Shown here one piece after another: positions 53,751 to 61,131 of a DNA stretch of 64,000 bases. The notes under the pieces are model-generated. The model searched no databases, was not told the DNA's origin, and was given only the letters and a program-made list of their open reading frames with translations. A program made the position numbers and the translations under genes. How positions within the stretch are numbered: the stretch's first letter is position 1; every line of letters starts with the position of its first letter. This DNA is from Pelosinus sp. IPA-1 (GTDB taxonomy: Bacteria; Bacillota; Negativicutes; DSM-13327): positions 1 to 64,000 of the forward strand of contig NZ_BSVC01000012.1 of the NCBI RefSeq assembly GCF_030269905.1, given 5' to 3'.

Positions 53751-53785
53751 ATAAATGCGCTGCCTATTAAGTGAGCAGTGCATTT
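53751..53785 (+). terminator. Hairpin closing the CRISPR-like array
   Basis: ATAAATGC-g-CTGC...GCAG-t-GCATTTAT followed by TCTATT, directly after the last repeat. The stretch 53786-54117 holds nothing I can identify. Confidence 0.6.
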
Positions 53786-54117
53786 ATTCTATTCCTCTAT
53801 CTCTATAAAGTCTGTAGACGTAAAATTCTCTAAGCAATAACAAAGAAGCCTGACATTAATTATCTGGCATCACAAAGGCAACCAACCACTCATAAACTAT
53901 CAAATGACTACCTGTACTATTAAAATATCTGGCTATGTAATAATCCAATCATATCCCTATAGCTTTTGCTGGCAATGGATCATATACCTGTAATGCTATT
54001 GTGATAATACAACCCAATAACCCACATACACAAATAAACCATTCAGTTTGTCGCTAACCTATGCCGGCCATCACAGGTGTTATATTTTTAATATCTAGTT
54101 ATAAAGCTAATAAATCA

Positions 54118-54147
54118 TAAAAGGGCAAATATGCCCCTTTTTTGTTT
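54118..54147. terminator. Terminator-like hairpin
   Basis: AAAAGGGCA-aata-TGCCCCTTTTTTG, working best on the plus strand. A second hairpin, GCCGTCTTACC...GGTGAGGCGGGTTTTTTT on the minus strand at 54186-54224, ends the LamG gene. Confidence 0.75.
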
Positions 54148-54230
54148 ATTCCGCTATTTAACTAATCAAGTAGTACGTTTAACCAAACAAAAAAACCCGC
54201 CTCACCTCGAAAGGTAAGACGGCTAGCAAA

Positions 54231-55370
54231 CTAGTCTTTTATAGCTATCACTTTAAAACTAATAATCTTATCAAATAATAAATATTCCTTGCTACGATCA
54301 ATAGTATCATCAAACGTATAGACAGTGTTACCAGTACTGACCGTACGATCGCACCATTTAATGAAACTTTCAATTTCAGCTTTAGATAACCTATATTCTC
54401 TTTCACTAGAATCACTCATGGTAATCCGTAACAAGCCATTTCCACTTGAAGCCTGTGGGGTTGCAGATGCCTCATTCGAATTAGCACTTTCATTCCCACT
54501 TGCATCAACTGCAGTAACTACATAGTAGTAGGTAGTGCCATTTGTTACTGTATTATCTACATACTTTGTATCTGTTACCTTGGTCGCAATAGTAGTATAT
54601 GGGCCACCTGCGTTTGTTGAACGTTTTACATTGTAGCCAGTTGCGCCAACTAATGCAGCCCACAAGAGACTTACTTGGGAGTCGCCTGCTGTTGCTGTTA
54701 GATTAGTTGGTGCATTAATAGCACTAGGAGGGGTGAAATTGGAAGTCCACCGAGCTATTCCTTTCGACACACGAAACTCATCAATGTAACCAGCGAAGTA
54801 AGTGCCATGATATGCATCCTTCCCAATTAGTGGCGCATCATTAACAACTGGAAATCCGCCACTATTTGTAAATGTAGTTTGAATTACTCCATTTTTAAAT
54901 GTATAAAAATTATTTCCTTTTCTCGCAATAGCAATATGATTCCATTGATTAAGATCACATGTCCCACATGATTCTCCTTGTGCAATATCATAGCTACTAT
55001 TGTTATAAATCGACATTTTGCTTGTACCCCAAAAAGAAACATTGCCAGAACTTCTATCCGAGATAATCCTAAATGGAGAATTATCAATACTACTTCCACG
55101 AGAAAACAAACCACTAAGACCTGGTGACGCTTCTGGTCGATACTCCCACCAGTCAATCGTAAAATCTCCTGTCCCAAAATCGAAATCTGTACTATTAGGC
55201 ATCGTCAAATATTGATCCGTTCCATTTAAATATAGACTAGCGCCTCCAAACTTACTCTGTACAGTACTGATTGTAGCCCCATTGAAGGGACTCCAGACCT
55301 TCCCACACTCATCCTTCAACCCTTCATCAAAATGCAATAAAGACACTGTGTACTGATCAACTTCATACAT
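54231..55370 (-). CDS. LamG-domain plus fibronectin type III protein (phage tail/adhesin type)
   Basis: A 379-residue protein without a signal peptide. Residues about 5-205 form a LamG/concanavalin-like jelly roll (SLLHFDEGLKDECGKVWSPF, GGASLYLNGTDQYLTMP, GYIDEFRVSKGIARWT). Residues about 217-305 form an Fn3 domain (APTNLTATAGDSQVSLLWAA, TYYYVVTAVDASGNESANS). A C-terminal module of about 65 residues (LLRITMSDSSEREYRLSKAE) ends the protein. Lack of export signal and location in a prophage fit a virion tail or receptor-binding protein. No other tail gene adjoins it. Confidence 0.82.
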   Translation of the reverse strand: MYEVDQYTVSLLHFDEGLKDECGKVWSPFNGATISTVQSKFGGASLYLNGTDQYLTMPNSTDFDFGTGDFTIDWWEYRPEASPGLSGLFSRGSSIDNSPFRIISDRSSGNVSFWGTSKMSIYNNSSYDIAQGESCGTCDLNQWNHIAIARKGNNFYTFKNGVIQTTFTNSGGFPVVNDAPLIGKDAYHGTYFAGYIDEFRVSKGIARWTSNFTPPSAINAPTNLTATAGDSQVSLLWAALVGATGYNVKRSTNAGGPYTTIATKVTDTKYVDNTVTNGTTYYYVVTAVDASGNESANSNEASATPQASSGNGLLRITMSDSSEREYRLSKAEIESFIKWCDRTVSTGNTVYTFDDTIDRSKEYLLFDKIISFKVIAIKD

Positions 55371-55561
55371 AAATTATTACCTCCATTATTATTATTAAAA
55401 CCGACATAGCCGAGGAACTCTAATTAAAATTGTGTGTTTCCTGTATATCAGCTTTCACTAACGTACATTCCATAGCAACTATAAAATCAACCAGCGAATG
55501 CAAATTAATTTCTCATTCTTTATCCGTACATATAGGACGAAATTTAGATAGGTACAAAATA

Positions 55562-55587
55562 AAAGAGCCGTCCAATATCGGACGGCA
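55562..55587 (-). terminator. Terminator region downstream of the serine recombinase
   Basis: On the minus strand GCCGTCC-gatatt-GGACGGCTCTTTTATTTT. It lies 65 bp past the recombinase stop codon. The gap 55371-55649 otherwise holds only the LamG gene's upstream region. Confidence 0.8.
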
Positions 55588-55649
55588 TACTTCCATTTAA
55601 CTTTCGATTAGGAATAACATATATATTTCATACATTAGAAATTAAGTAT

Positions 55650-56255
55650 TTACGCCCTACCTTCAATCTCTTTAACACGTGCATAGAAGGTAACTTTCTT
55701 TAATCCTGATAATTCCATTGCCTTGACTGCCGTTATCTCACCATTCTTCCAGCTATTATATATAACCTTGAAAGATTCATCTACTTCTACCCTCGGTCTA
55801 CCGTATGGTCTACACTCTGACTTAGCAAGTGCTATCCCCTCGGCTTGACGTTGCTTGATCTTTTTCCGCTCTTGTTCAGCCACATAGGACAGCATGGACA
55901 AGAATTGATCTTCCATTAACTTGCCAATATCGCCCATAGCCTTAAACTTTCTTGAATCGAACAATGTTTCATTTTCTAATATAACTATATCAGCGTTCAA
56001 TTCTCTTGTAATACGTTTCCATTCTGTTAATATGCCATCATAGTCACGCCCTAGCCTGTCCAATGCATCAATATAGATCACATCACCCGCCCTAATGACT
56101 TGCTTCATGGCTTGATACTGGGGGCGGTCAAAATCCTTACCAGATTGCTTATCAACAAATATGAATCTATCTTCAATTGCTAGTTCTTGCATCTTGGCTA
56201 ATTGTCTCCCTTCGTTTTGATCTTTACTGCTTACCCTTACATATCCTAAATTCAT
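55650..56255 (-). CDS. Serine recombinase, resolvase/invertase family
   Basis: A 201-residue recombinase. The catalytic Ser is in GYVRVSSKDQNEGRQL near 9-10, and the Arg-rich active-site segment IYIDALDRLGRDYDGIL lies near 60-76. The long E helix (EDQFLSMLSYVAEQERKKIK) is near 114-134. A short C-terminal helix-turn-helix covers about 150-198 (YGRPRVEVDESFKVIYNSW, AVKAMELSGLKKVTFYARV). Size and layout match Tn3-type resolvases and DNA invertases, not large serine integrases. It lies 262 bp from a pair of 70-bp inverted repeats that flank the S41-like gene, its possible substrate. Confidence 0.92.
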   Translation of the reverse strand: MNLGYVRVSSKDQNEGRQLAKMQELAIEDRFIFVDKQSGKDFDRPQYQAMKQVIRAGDVIYIDALDRLGRDYDGILTEWKRITRELNADIVILENETLFDSRKFKAMGDIGKLMEDQFLSMLSYVAEQERKKIKQRQAEGIALAKSECRPYGRPRVEVDESFKVIYNSWKNGEITAVKAMELSGLKKVTFYARVKEIEGRA

Positions 56256-56302
56256 TATGTACGCCCCCTACTGTTTACTTCTTGTGCCTATTGTATTATT
56301 TT

Positions 56303-56372
56303 CGTTCGTAAATGTCATTGATAATTAATGAACGTTTATAAATACTTTTACAGACTTTATCGAACGTAAAAC
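56303..56372. promoter_or_regulatory. Possible recombinase binding region (res-like)
   Basis: CGTTC (56303-56307) and GAACG (56330-56334) form an inverted pair with AT-rich middle, followed by another CGAACG near 56360. It lies just upstream of the recombinase start. Resolvases commonly bind several such sites next to their gene and repress it; here this is inference. Confidence 0.35.
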
Positions 56373-56516
56373 AGTGGGATTTTTATATGTTCATCAAAGT
56401 ATACTTACTGAACACTATTAAATAAGTTTAATTTAAAATCATTGTACAAAACATCTTTTTGCGTTTGTTGGGGTCACGATAGAATTCGGAAATTATAGCA
56501 CGCTAAGAGATTATTT

Positions 56517-56586
56517 CAATTAAAACTACTCTGATTCTGCATGTAGGGGTAGTATCAGCATCCGTGTCATGTACTGAAAAGTAAAT
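56517..56586 (+). repeat. Left 70-bp inverted repeat flanking the S41-like gene
   Basis: Identical, apart from one base, to the reverse complement of 58362-58431. It starts CAATTAAAACTACTCTGATT and ends TGAAAAGTAAAT. The identity stops sharply on both sides. Confidence 0.92.
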
Positions 56587-56865
56587 GGAATTTTATTCGT
56601 ATTAAGCCTTTTTTCTTGCATAAGCCTAACAAATCAACTTTGCATAAACTGTATATTTGCCCATACAAAACCCAGGACACCGCCAAGGAGCGAAAATCCT
56701 GGGTTTTATTATTTACATAATGGTAATTTATCGGACGCTAATAATCTTATTGTTTGCGACTTTTGTACCATTAGGTGCCAATGAGCAATGCAAAAAAAAG
56801 GAAGCTGGTGTTCAAAATAAGAATTCTTTCTAGGTCAACATGTCGTCAGCCAAGGATTCTTTGTC

Positions 56866-58254
56866 TCAATTATCTCCTATTAATTTTTCCAACGCTGAAT
56901 CAAGTGTGTCACCGGTTATATCATCCGGCTTCACACCAATCCCTTCCATGCTTTTGTCTTCGGAGGAATATTCATTTCCAAAGGGAAAGTCAATTTTGGT
57001 TTTTGTATTCTTGAGGGTGTATGTATTACAATCTCCCCAGCGTCCAGCTGAAGGAAACCCGATTATCTGACCCCGCTTGTTTAGCTGAAACCATCGGGCA
57101 AACTGATCACCGCAGCTTCCACATATGGAATTTATTCTTAATATGGTTTTACCTCGCCAAATGTTTTTAAAATCTAGGTCGTAGCTTTCCGCAACCTCCT
57201 CTGAAAAATTAATCATGCGACTATGTTTATTACCGGTTTTTACGGCGATGGTTTCTTTATATACGCGATAATCTTTTTGTATATTTAATATAGAAGACAA
57301 AGCTATCATGTTCTTTGTTTGTCCTCCTGCAGAATCCTTCAGATCAATTACTAAAATTTCCGGATGTCCTGCAAGTATTTTTTCAAAAGTTGAGTCTAGG
57401 TCATTCGTATCCCAATTATAAAACTGCCGCACGTGCAAAACAGCGACTTTCTGCCCGGCGATTGTTCGAAAAAAATATAATAAACTTGAATGAATATATT
57501 GTACATCACTGGGGATTTCCTCCAAGGAAGGAAAGCTGTTATTGGTGAGAAACAATTTGCTGTCATCATGCACATATTGGATTTTTGTGCTTGCATCATA
57601 TTTTTTCCATGTCAGCAGTTCTTCTTTGATTTGGCCGTCTGGCTTTATATATATAAGTCTCACCGGTTCCAAGTTGTCCCGTAGCGGCTGCCATGAATAT
57701 TCTGTGGTCGATCTCCGTGTAGCCACTTCCTTACTGGATAGTTTAGTAGACTGCGGTATTAAGTTGCTGAATTGATCGATTTCGTCATGGATGTCTTTTC
57801 CGTTCCAGCTAAGGATTTGATCACCTGGAGCTAAATCAGTGCCGAACGTATTATAAATCCTACCTACATAAACATTACCATCTTTCCCCATTGTCATAAT
57901 AAACCCCAAAAAATAGCTGGAGTCAGACGCTAATTGGTTATCTAATTCCCAGTTAAAATGACCGTCATTAAATTTACTGCGCAACTTTCTTATTTCTCGT
58001 ACAAATTGAGGTTTACCTGACCCCCAGTCTACGGTATCTGCATAGGTGGCGCATTGCTGGTAGAAATCTGTTCGCGATATCCCAAGTTTTTGTTCCAGAT
58101 AAATGTATTTATTGGCGATTAATTTACATGCTTGTAAATAATCCTGTTTGTACTGATCCATAGGCACTTGCTCGCAAAATGCGGTTTTCTGCCCTAAAAG
58201 AATTAGAATAAGACTCCCTATAATAAGGAACTTGTTTATCAGTTTTTTCATCAT
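56866..58254 (-). CDS. Secreted S41-family peptidase-like protein with PDZ-like domain
   Basis: A 462-residue protein with a signal peptide (KFLIIGSLILILLGQKTAFC). An N-terminal helical region (about 30-115) is followed by a PDZ-like part near 125-165 (RIYNTFGTDLAPGDQILSWN). The C-terminal S41 fold (about 265-455) has VAVLHVRQFYNWDTND, ILVIDLKDSAGGQTKNMIA, and INSICGSCGDQFARWFQLN near 385 where the nucleophile Ser would lie. GSCGD instead of the usual GxxSxS pattern is closer to tricorn-like members, and activity is uncertain. It is the only gene between the 70-bp inverted repeats. Host-interaction or envelope cargo is likely. Confidence 0.72.
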   Translation of the reverse strand: MMKKLINKFLIIGSLILILLGQKTAFCEQVPMDQYKQDYLQACKLIANKYIYLEQKLGISRTDFYQQCATYADTVDWGSGKPQFVREIRKLRSKFNDGHFNWELDNQLASDSSYFLGFIMTMGKDGNVYVGRIYNTFGTDLAPGDQILSWNGKDIHDEIDQFSNLIPQSTKLSSKEVATRRSTTEYSWQPLRDNLEPVRLIYIKPDGQIKEELLTWKKYDASTKIQYVHDDSKLFLTNNSFPSLEEIPSDVQYIHSSLLYFFRTIAGQKVAVLHVRQFYNWDTNDLDSTFEKILAGHPEILVIDLKDSAGGQTKNMIALSSILNIQKDYRVYKETIAVKTGNKHSRMINFSEEVAESYDLDFKNIWRGKTILRINSICGSCGDQFARWFQLNKRGQIIGFPSAGRWGDCNTYTLKNTKTKIDFPFGNEYSSEDKSMEGIGVKPDDITGDTLDSALEKLIGDN

Positions 58255-58361
58255 AATGCCCCTCTCAAAAAATGGAAATATATGCTATTGTAATATTACA
58301 CATGAAATCTATATATTCCTTTTATTGATTTTTTCCATAACAATTTATTATCGGACATTGA

Positions 58362-58431
58362 ATTTACTTTTCAGTACATGACACGGATGCTGGTACTACC
58401 CCTACATGCAGAATCAGAGTAGTTTTAATTG
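58362..58431 (-). repeat. Right 70-bp inverted repeat flanking the S41-like gene
   Basis: Reverse complement of 56517-56586 with one mismatch. It ends seven bases before the 3' end of the 113-residue gene at 58438, so that gene's tail may have been reshaped by insertion of the unit. Confidence 0.92.
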
Positions 58432-58437
58432 TCATTA

Positions 58438-58779
58438 TCATCTCCCCCCCACATTAACAATTCCCTCATTTTTTAATATGAGATTATTCCGCTCCTCAAC
58501 TCGCACCCTCGCATCATGCAACGCATCAGCCAAACCAGTTAGTGATTTAGAGATTACTTTGGATGATCTATTTCCCTCTGCTATTTTCCAGACTAGTTGA
58601 CTTTTTTCCCTTATCTCTGTGTCTGTCAATTCTCTGTATTCCCATATTTGATTTAACTCTTCTAACCGAACTCTTTCTTCTGAGGTCAAACACGATATTT
58701 CTTCTTTAGTGCCTACTTCCATTTCTAACCTTTTTATACGATGTAATAAATTAGCCAAATCAAACACCTTCACTTTCAT
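58438..58779 (-). CDS. Hypothetical phage-type protein (113 aa)
   Basis: A soluble helical protein with coiled-coil tendency (RIKRLEMEVGTKEEISCLTS, RLEELNQIWEYRELTDTEI). It ends in a run of seven G encoding VGGR, next to the right inverted repeat, so the natural C-terminus may have been lost or changed. It overlaps the end of the 75-aa gene by 20 bp, as in compact phage operons. No function recognised. Confidence 0.6.
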   Translation of the reverse strand: MKVKVFDLANLLHRIKRLEMEVGTKEEISCLTSEERVRLEELNQIWEYRELTDTEIREKSQLVWKIAEGNRSSKVISKSLTGLADALHDARVRVEERNNLILKNEGIVNVGGR

Positions 58780-58987
58780 TACTAATTTCTATAGTTTTCA
58801 TATCAGGATATTTCCTTTCCATCCAACAAGAATCTGTTTTGCATGGATACTCTGGACAATCATCACGCCTATGACTACAATTACTAAATGATCCATCATC
58901 TTCAACAATTTTAACCCATATAATATTTTCACCGTTATTAGATAAAATTTTACTTTCGATTTTTTGAAGTCTGCTTTTTAGGCTCAT
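58760..58987 (-). CDS. Small Cys-containing hypothetical protein (75 aa)
   Basis: The first ten residues MSLKSRLQKIE copy the start of the next gene's product. A Cys-rich segment (NCSHRRDDCPEYPCKTDSCW near 36-55) could bind Zn. It overlaps the upstream gene by four bases (ATGA-type), so it is coupled. Function unknown. Confidence 0.6.
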   Translation of the reverse strand: MSLKSRLQKIESKILSNNGENIIWVKIVEDDGSFSNCSHRRDDCPEYPCKTDSCWMERKYPDMKTIEISNESEGV

Positions 58988-59244
58988 TTCGTATCCCCTT
59001 TATATAGTTCTCTGCATTCTCGCATAATTTGGGTAAGTCGTATCATCTGACCACTTTCACTAGATAACTCTGTATTAAGAACAGTTTTCAGTAATTCTGT
59101 ATCGTTATGACTCATTTCATCACCAAACGCAGTCAATAAGTCACGACTGCGTATTTTCTTTTTAGTACCGTCCTTCATGGTGCAAATAATTGAATTGCCA
59201 ATTATAGATATTTCCAACTTACTGATTCTACTTTTTAGGCTCAT
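58984..59244 (-). CDS. Small hypothetical protein (86 aa)
   Basis: Begins MSLKSRISKLEISIIG, a paralogous start to the neighbouring 75-aa protein, and ends in a charged helix (LTQIMRECRELYKGDTK). It starts two bases after the stop of the HTH protein at 59247, so it belongs to the same operon. Function unknown. Confidence 0.6.
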   Translation of the reverse strand: MSLKSRISKLEISIIGNSIICTMKDGTKKKIRSRDLLTAFGDEMSHNDTELLKTVLNTELSSESGQMIRLTQIMRECRELYKGDTK

Positions 59245-59246
59245 AT

Positions 59247-59630
59247 TTATACCACCTTTTGTGATTTCTCTAATTCTGTTAATCGTTCTTCCATATCTTG
59301 CAATTCAGTTATTTTTATAGCACCATCTAATATAGCCTTACACGCTGACACACGAGCAGAAGGACTTACAGCCGAATCTTTAGCAACTTCCCTTAATACA
59401 CTTACCGCTTCACTACTAGCTGCCTGCAATTGGCTAATAGCCTGCTTTAACGTTTCCTGTTTGGCCTGCTTATAGTTATTCTGAAATTCCTCTTGCTGTA
59501 GCCATCTTAATAAGGTATTTACACTAACACCTGCTACCTCTGCTGCACCTTGTAAATCATTGCTCTTTAGTAGTCCAACAATAGCCAATTCCCATTTATG
59601 ATTGAATTTATCACCACCAGCCAACACCAC
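59247..59630 (-). CDS. Helix-turn-helix phage protein, terminase small subunit-like
   Basis: A 127-residue protein. An N-terminal HTH (about 12-50; AIVGLLKSNDLQGAAEVAGV, then SVNTLLRWLQQEEFQNNY) is followed by a long helix (AISQLQAASSEAVSVLREVA) and a coiled C-terminus (ITELQDMEERLTELEKSQK). This layout is that of small terminase-like or phBC6A51-type proteins. No large terminase lies beside it, so a DNA-binding or regulatory role is equally possible. Confidence 0.65.
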   Translation of the reverse strand: MVLAGGDKFNHKWELAIVGLLKSNDLQGAAEVAGVSVNTLLRWLQQEEFQNNYKQAKQETLKQAISQLQAASSEAVSVLREVAKDSAVSPSARVSACKAILDGAIKITELQDMEERLTELEKSQKVV

Positions 59631-59715
59631 ACCCCCTTTTAACTTTATAAATTATTTAATCTCCCACTAGGCCGCTATACTTGACGTATAAGCGGTTTTA
59701 TTTATTGGTTACTTA

Positions 59716-59979
59716 TTAGTTATTAAGGGCATTATTTAAGGCTTTTGCCATTTCACACCCCATACCAAACCCTTGTAAGAAAGCTGTATTCTCTGCTTCC
59801 TGTAATTGCTCAACTAATAAGGCAATCAGGCGATCATTATCAGCTGCACTCAAAGGGAGGTTGCATATAAACTCGCTAATCATTCTAGTCGATATATAAA
59901 ATTCTTCTGAGCGTTCAATTTTTATCATATCTTCGCCCTCTGATATATTAGTTATTGGAAAGTTTATAATCTTGCTCAT
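59716..59979 (-). CDS. Small phage-type hypothetical protein (87 aa)
   Basis: A soluble acidic product (MSKIINFPITNISEGEDMI...) with a helical C-terminus (LLVEQLQEAENTAFLQGFGM). AAGGGGG upstream of the ATG supports the start. I do not recognise a family; similar short genes are common in the early region of Firmicute phages. Confidence 0.6.
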   Translation of the reverse strand: MSKIINFPITNISEGEDMIKIERSEEFYISTRMISEFICNLPLSAADNDRLIALLVEQLQEAENTAFLQGFGMGCEMAKALNNALNN

Positions 59980-60002
59980 GTTGCTATCCCCCTTAAATTA
60001 TT

Positions 60003-60179
60003 TTACTTAATACTTAGCATCAGCTTTATTTTTTCAACTCTAGTTTTTGCCACCTCTAAATCATCCTCAACATACTGCCTACTGTGTCCATCAGCATCAA
60101 CACTAATTATATATTTCAGCCCTTTCTTCTTTAACGATACCGATCTCATGCCCGCTCTCATTTTATTAAATGGTGTCAT
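60003..60179 (-). CDS. Small basic hypothetical protein (58 aa)
   Basis: Read from the sequence: ATG 60179 overlaps the stop codon of the ERCC4 nuclease gene (ATGA), and the stop is at 60003. The product MTPFNKMRAGMRSVSLKKKG continues LKYIISVDADGHSRQYVEDD and ends in a helix. GGGGG upstream can serve as ribosome site. Coupling to the nuclease supports it being real. Function unknown. Confidence 0.6.
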   Translation of the reverse strand: MTPFNKMRAGMRSVSLKKKGLKYIISVDADGHSRQYVEDDLEVAKTRVEKIKLMLSIK

Positions 60180-60715
60180 ACTGCAACCCCCTTCAATAAG
60201 AATTCTCTTGCATGATAAAACAGCACTGAATGAATAAATGAGCCAGAATTAACCGACAAGGTAAAATTTAATCTAATATCATATCGTGCTTCAAAAGCCC
60301 TTAATGTTCCCATGTATGCCGATGGGCTATAATCCGCACGATACTTTTTAAGTTGTATATCTTGCCAAGTGGCATCCTCTACCATCAAATATAATTTTGA
60401 TCCTTTAGACCGAAGGAACTCATTTTCAATCTGTGTGCGTCCATGTGTTAGATTTTGAGCTAGTTCATCTAATGTGGCTTTACGTTCAACGTTAATATTG
60501 TCCGATAGGTAAATATCACGAAGTACACCAAGTTCCACGTTTTTAGGAATAAATGCGGAATAGTCCCCATAATCTAATTTTTGAACCTTGTAAGGTATCC
60601 CCTTATCTGTGAAGTATTTTATAATATGTAGATTTTTCTGTTCTCTCGTGTCAACTAACATTGTTAAACTTTTAAGTAGCGTTTTTGTTTCTGCATCAGT
60701 ATAAAAACATCTCAT
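60176..60715 (-). CDS. ERCC4-type nuclease domain protein
   Basis: A 179-residue protein. The XPF/ERCC4 nuclease core is visible: the Asp of LVDTREQKNLHI near 20-25, KLDYGDYS near 44-51, and the ERK motif in INVERKATLDELAQNL near 72-87. These are the metal-binding residues of the family, which cuts branched DNA. In phages such proteins process recombination or replication intermediates. It sits between the 93-aa gene (four-base overlap) and a small coupled gene, close to the primase. Confidence 0.85.
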   Translation of the reverse strand: MRCFYTDAETKTLLKSLTMLVDTREQKNLHIIKYFTDKGIPYKVQKLDYGDYSAFIPKNVELGVLRDIYLSDNINVERKATLDELAQNLTHGRTQIENEFLRSKGSKLYLMVEDATWQDIQLKKYRADYSPSAYMGTLRAFEARYDIRLNFTLSVNSGSFIHSVLFYHAREFLLKGVAV

Positions 60716-60993
60716 ATACTTGTACCTTCTTTCAATATTGTCCCCCCAAAAATTTTCTTTGCTGTTATTAGGCTCTTAAATGAGTGAATAGGTAAGTTCT
60801 TTGCCGACTCAACAATTAAAAGAAACTCTTTCACCTTAAAAGATAAGATATTAGAATCAGGCTTACCGTGTGTGTATACCAATATCTGACTACCTAAAAC
60901 ATTGTCATAGACTCCTTGCTTAATATCTACCGTATAAGCTCCACATTCTAAATTATCCTCTCTAATAAGTTTCATAATCTCAACGGTATTCAC
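60712..60993 (-). CDS. Hypothetical phage-type protein (93 aa)
   Basis: A soluble alpha/beta product (MNTVEIMKLIREDNLECGAY, GSQILVYTHGKPDSNIL). Its stop codon overlaps the start of the ERCC4 nuclease by four bases, so they are co-translated. No family recognised. The ATG at 60993 has AAGGAG about eight bases upstream. Confidence 0.6.
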   Translation of the reverse strand: MNTVEIMKLIREDNLECGAYTVDIKQGVYDNVLGSQILVYTHGKPDSNILSFKVKEFLLIVESAKNLPIHSFKSLITAKKIFGGTILKEGTSI

Positions 60994-61131
60994 AATTAGA
61001 ACTCCTTAATGTGAAAATGTGAAAACCAAACGCAAATTTTATATTAATATATATTTTTTATTACTTTACGTACAAAACAGAGAATTACGTTTTATTTTCA
61101 CAATTATCACAGTTTTATGTACCAAATTTTG

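Larger units (their letters stand above)
56517..58431. mobile_element. Possible invertible or transposable cassette carrying the S41-like gene
   Basis: A 1.9-kb unit made of one gene between 70-bp inverted repeats (69 of 70 match). No transposase lies inside. A serine recombinase lies just left. A hairpin AACCCAGGA...TCCTGGGTT near 56666-56706 follows the gene inside the unit. Either a DNA-inversion switch or a non-autonomous cargo element fits. Confidence 0.5.
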
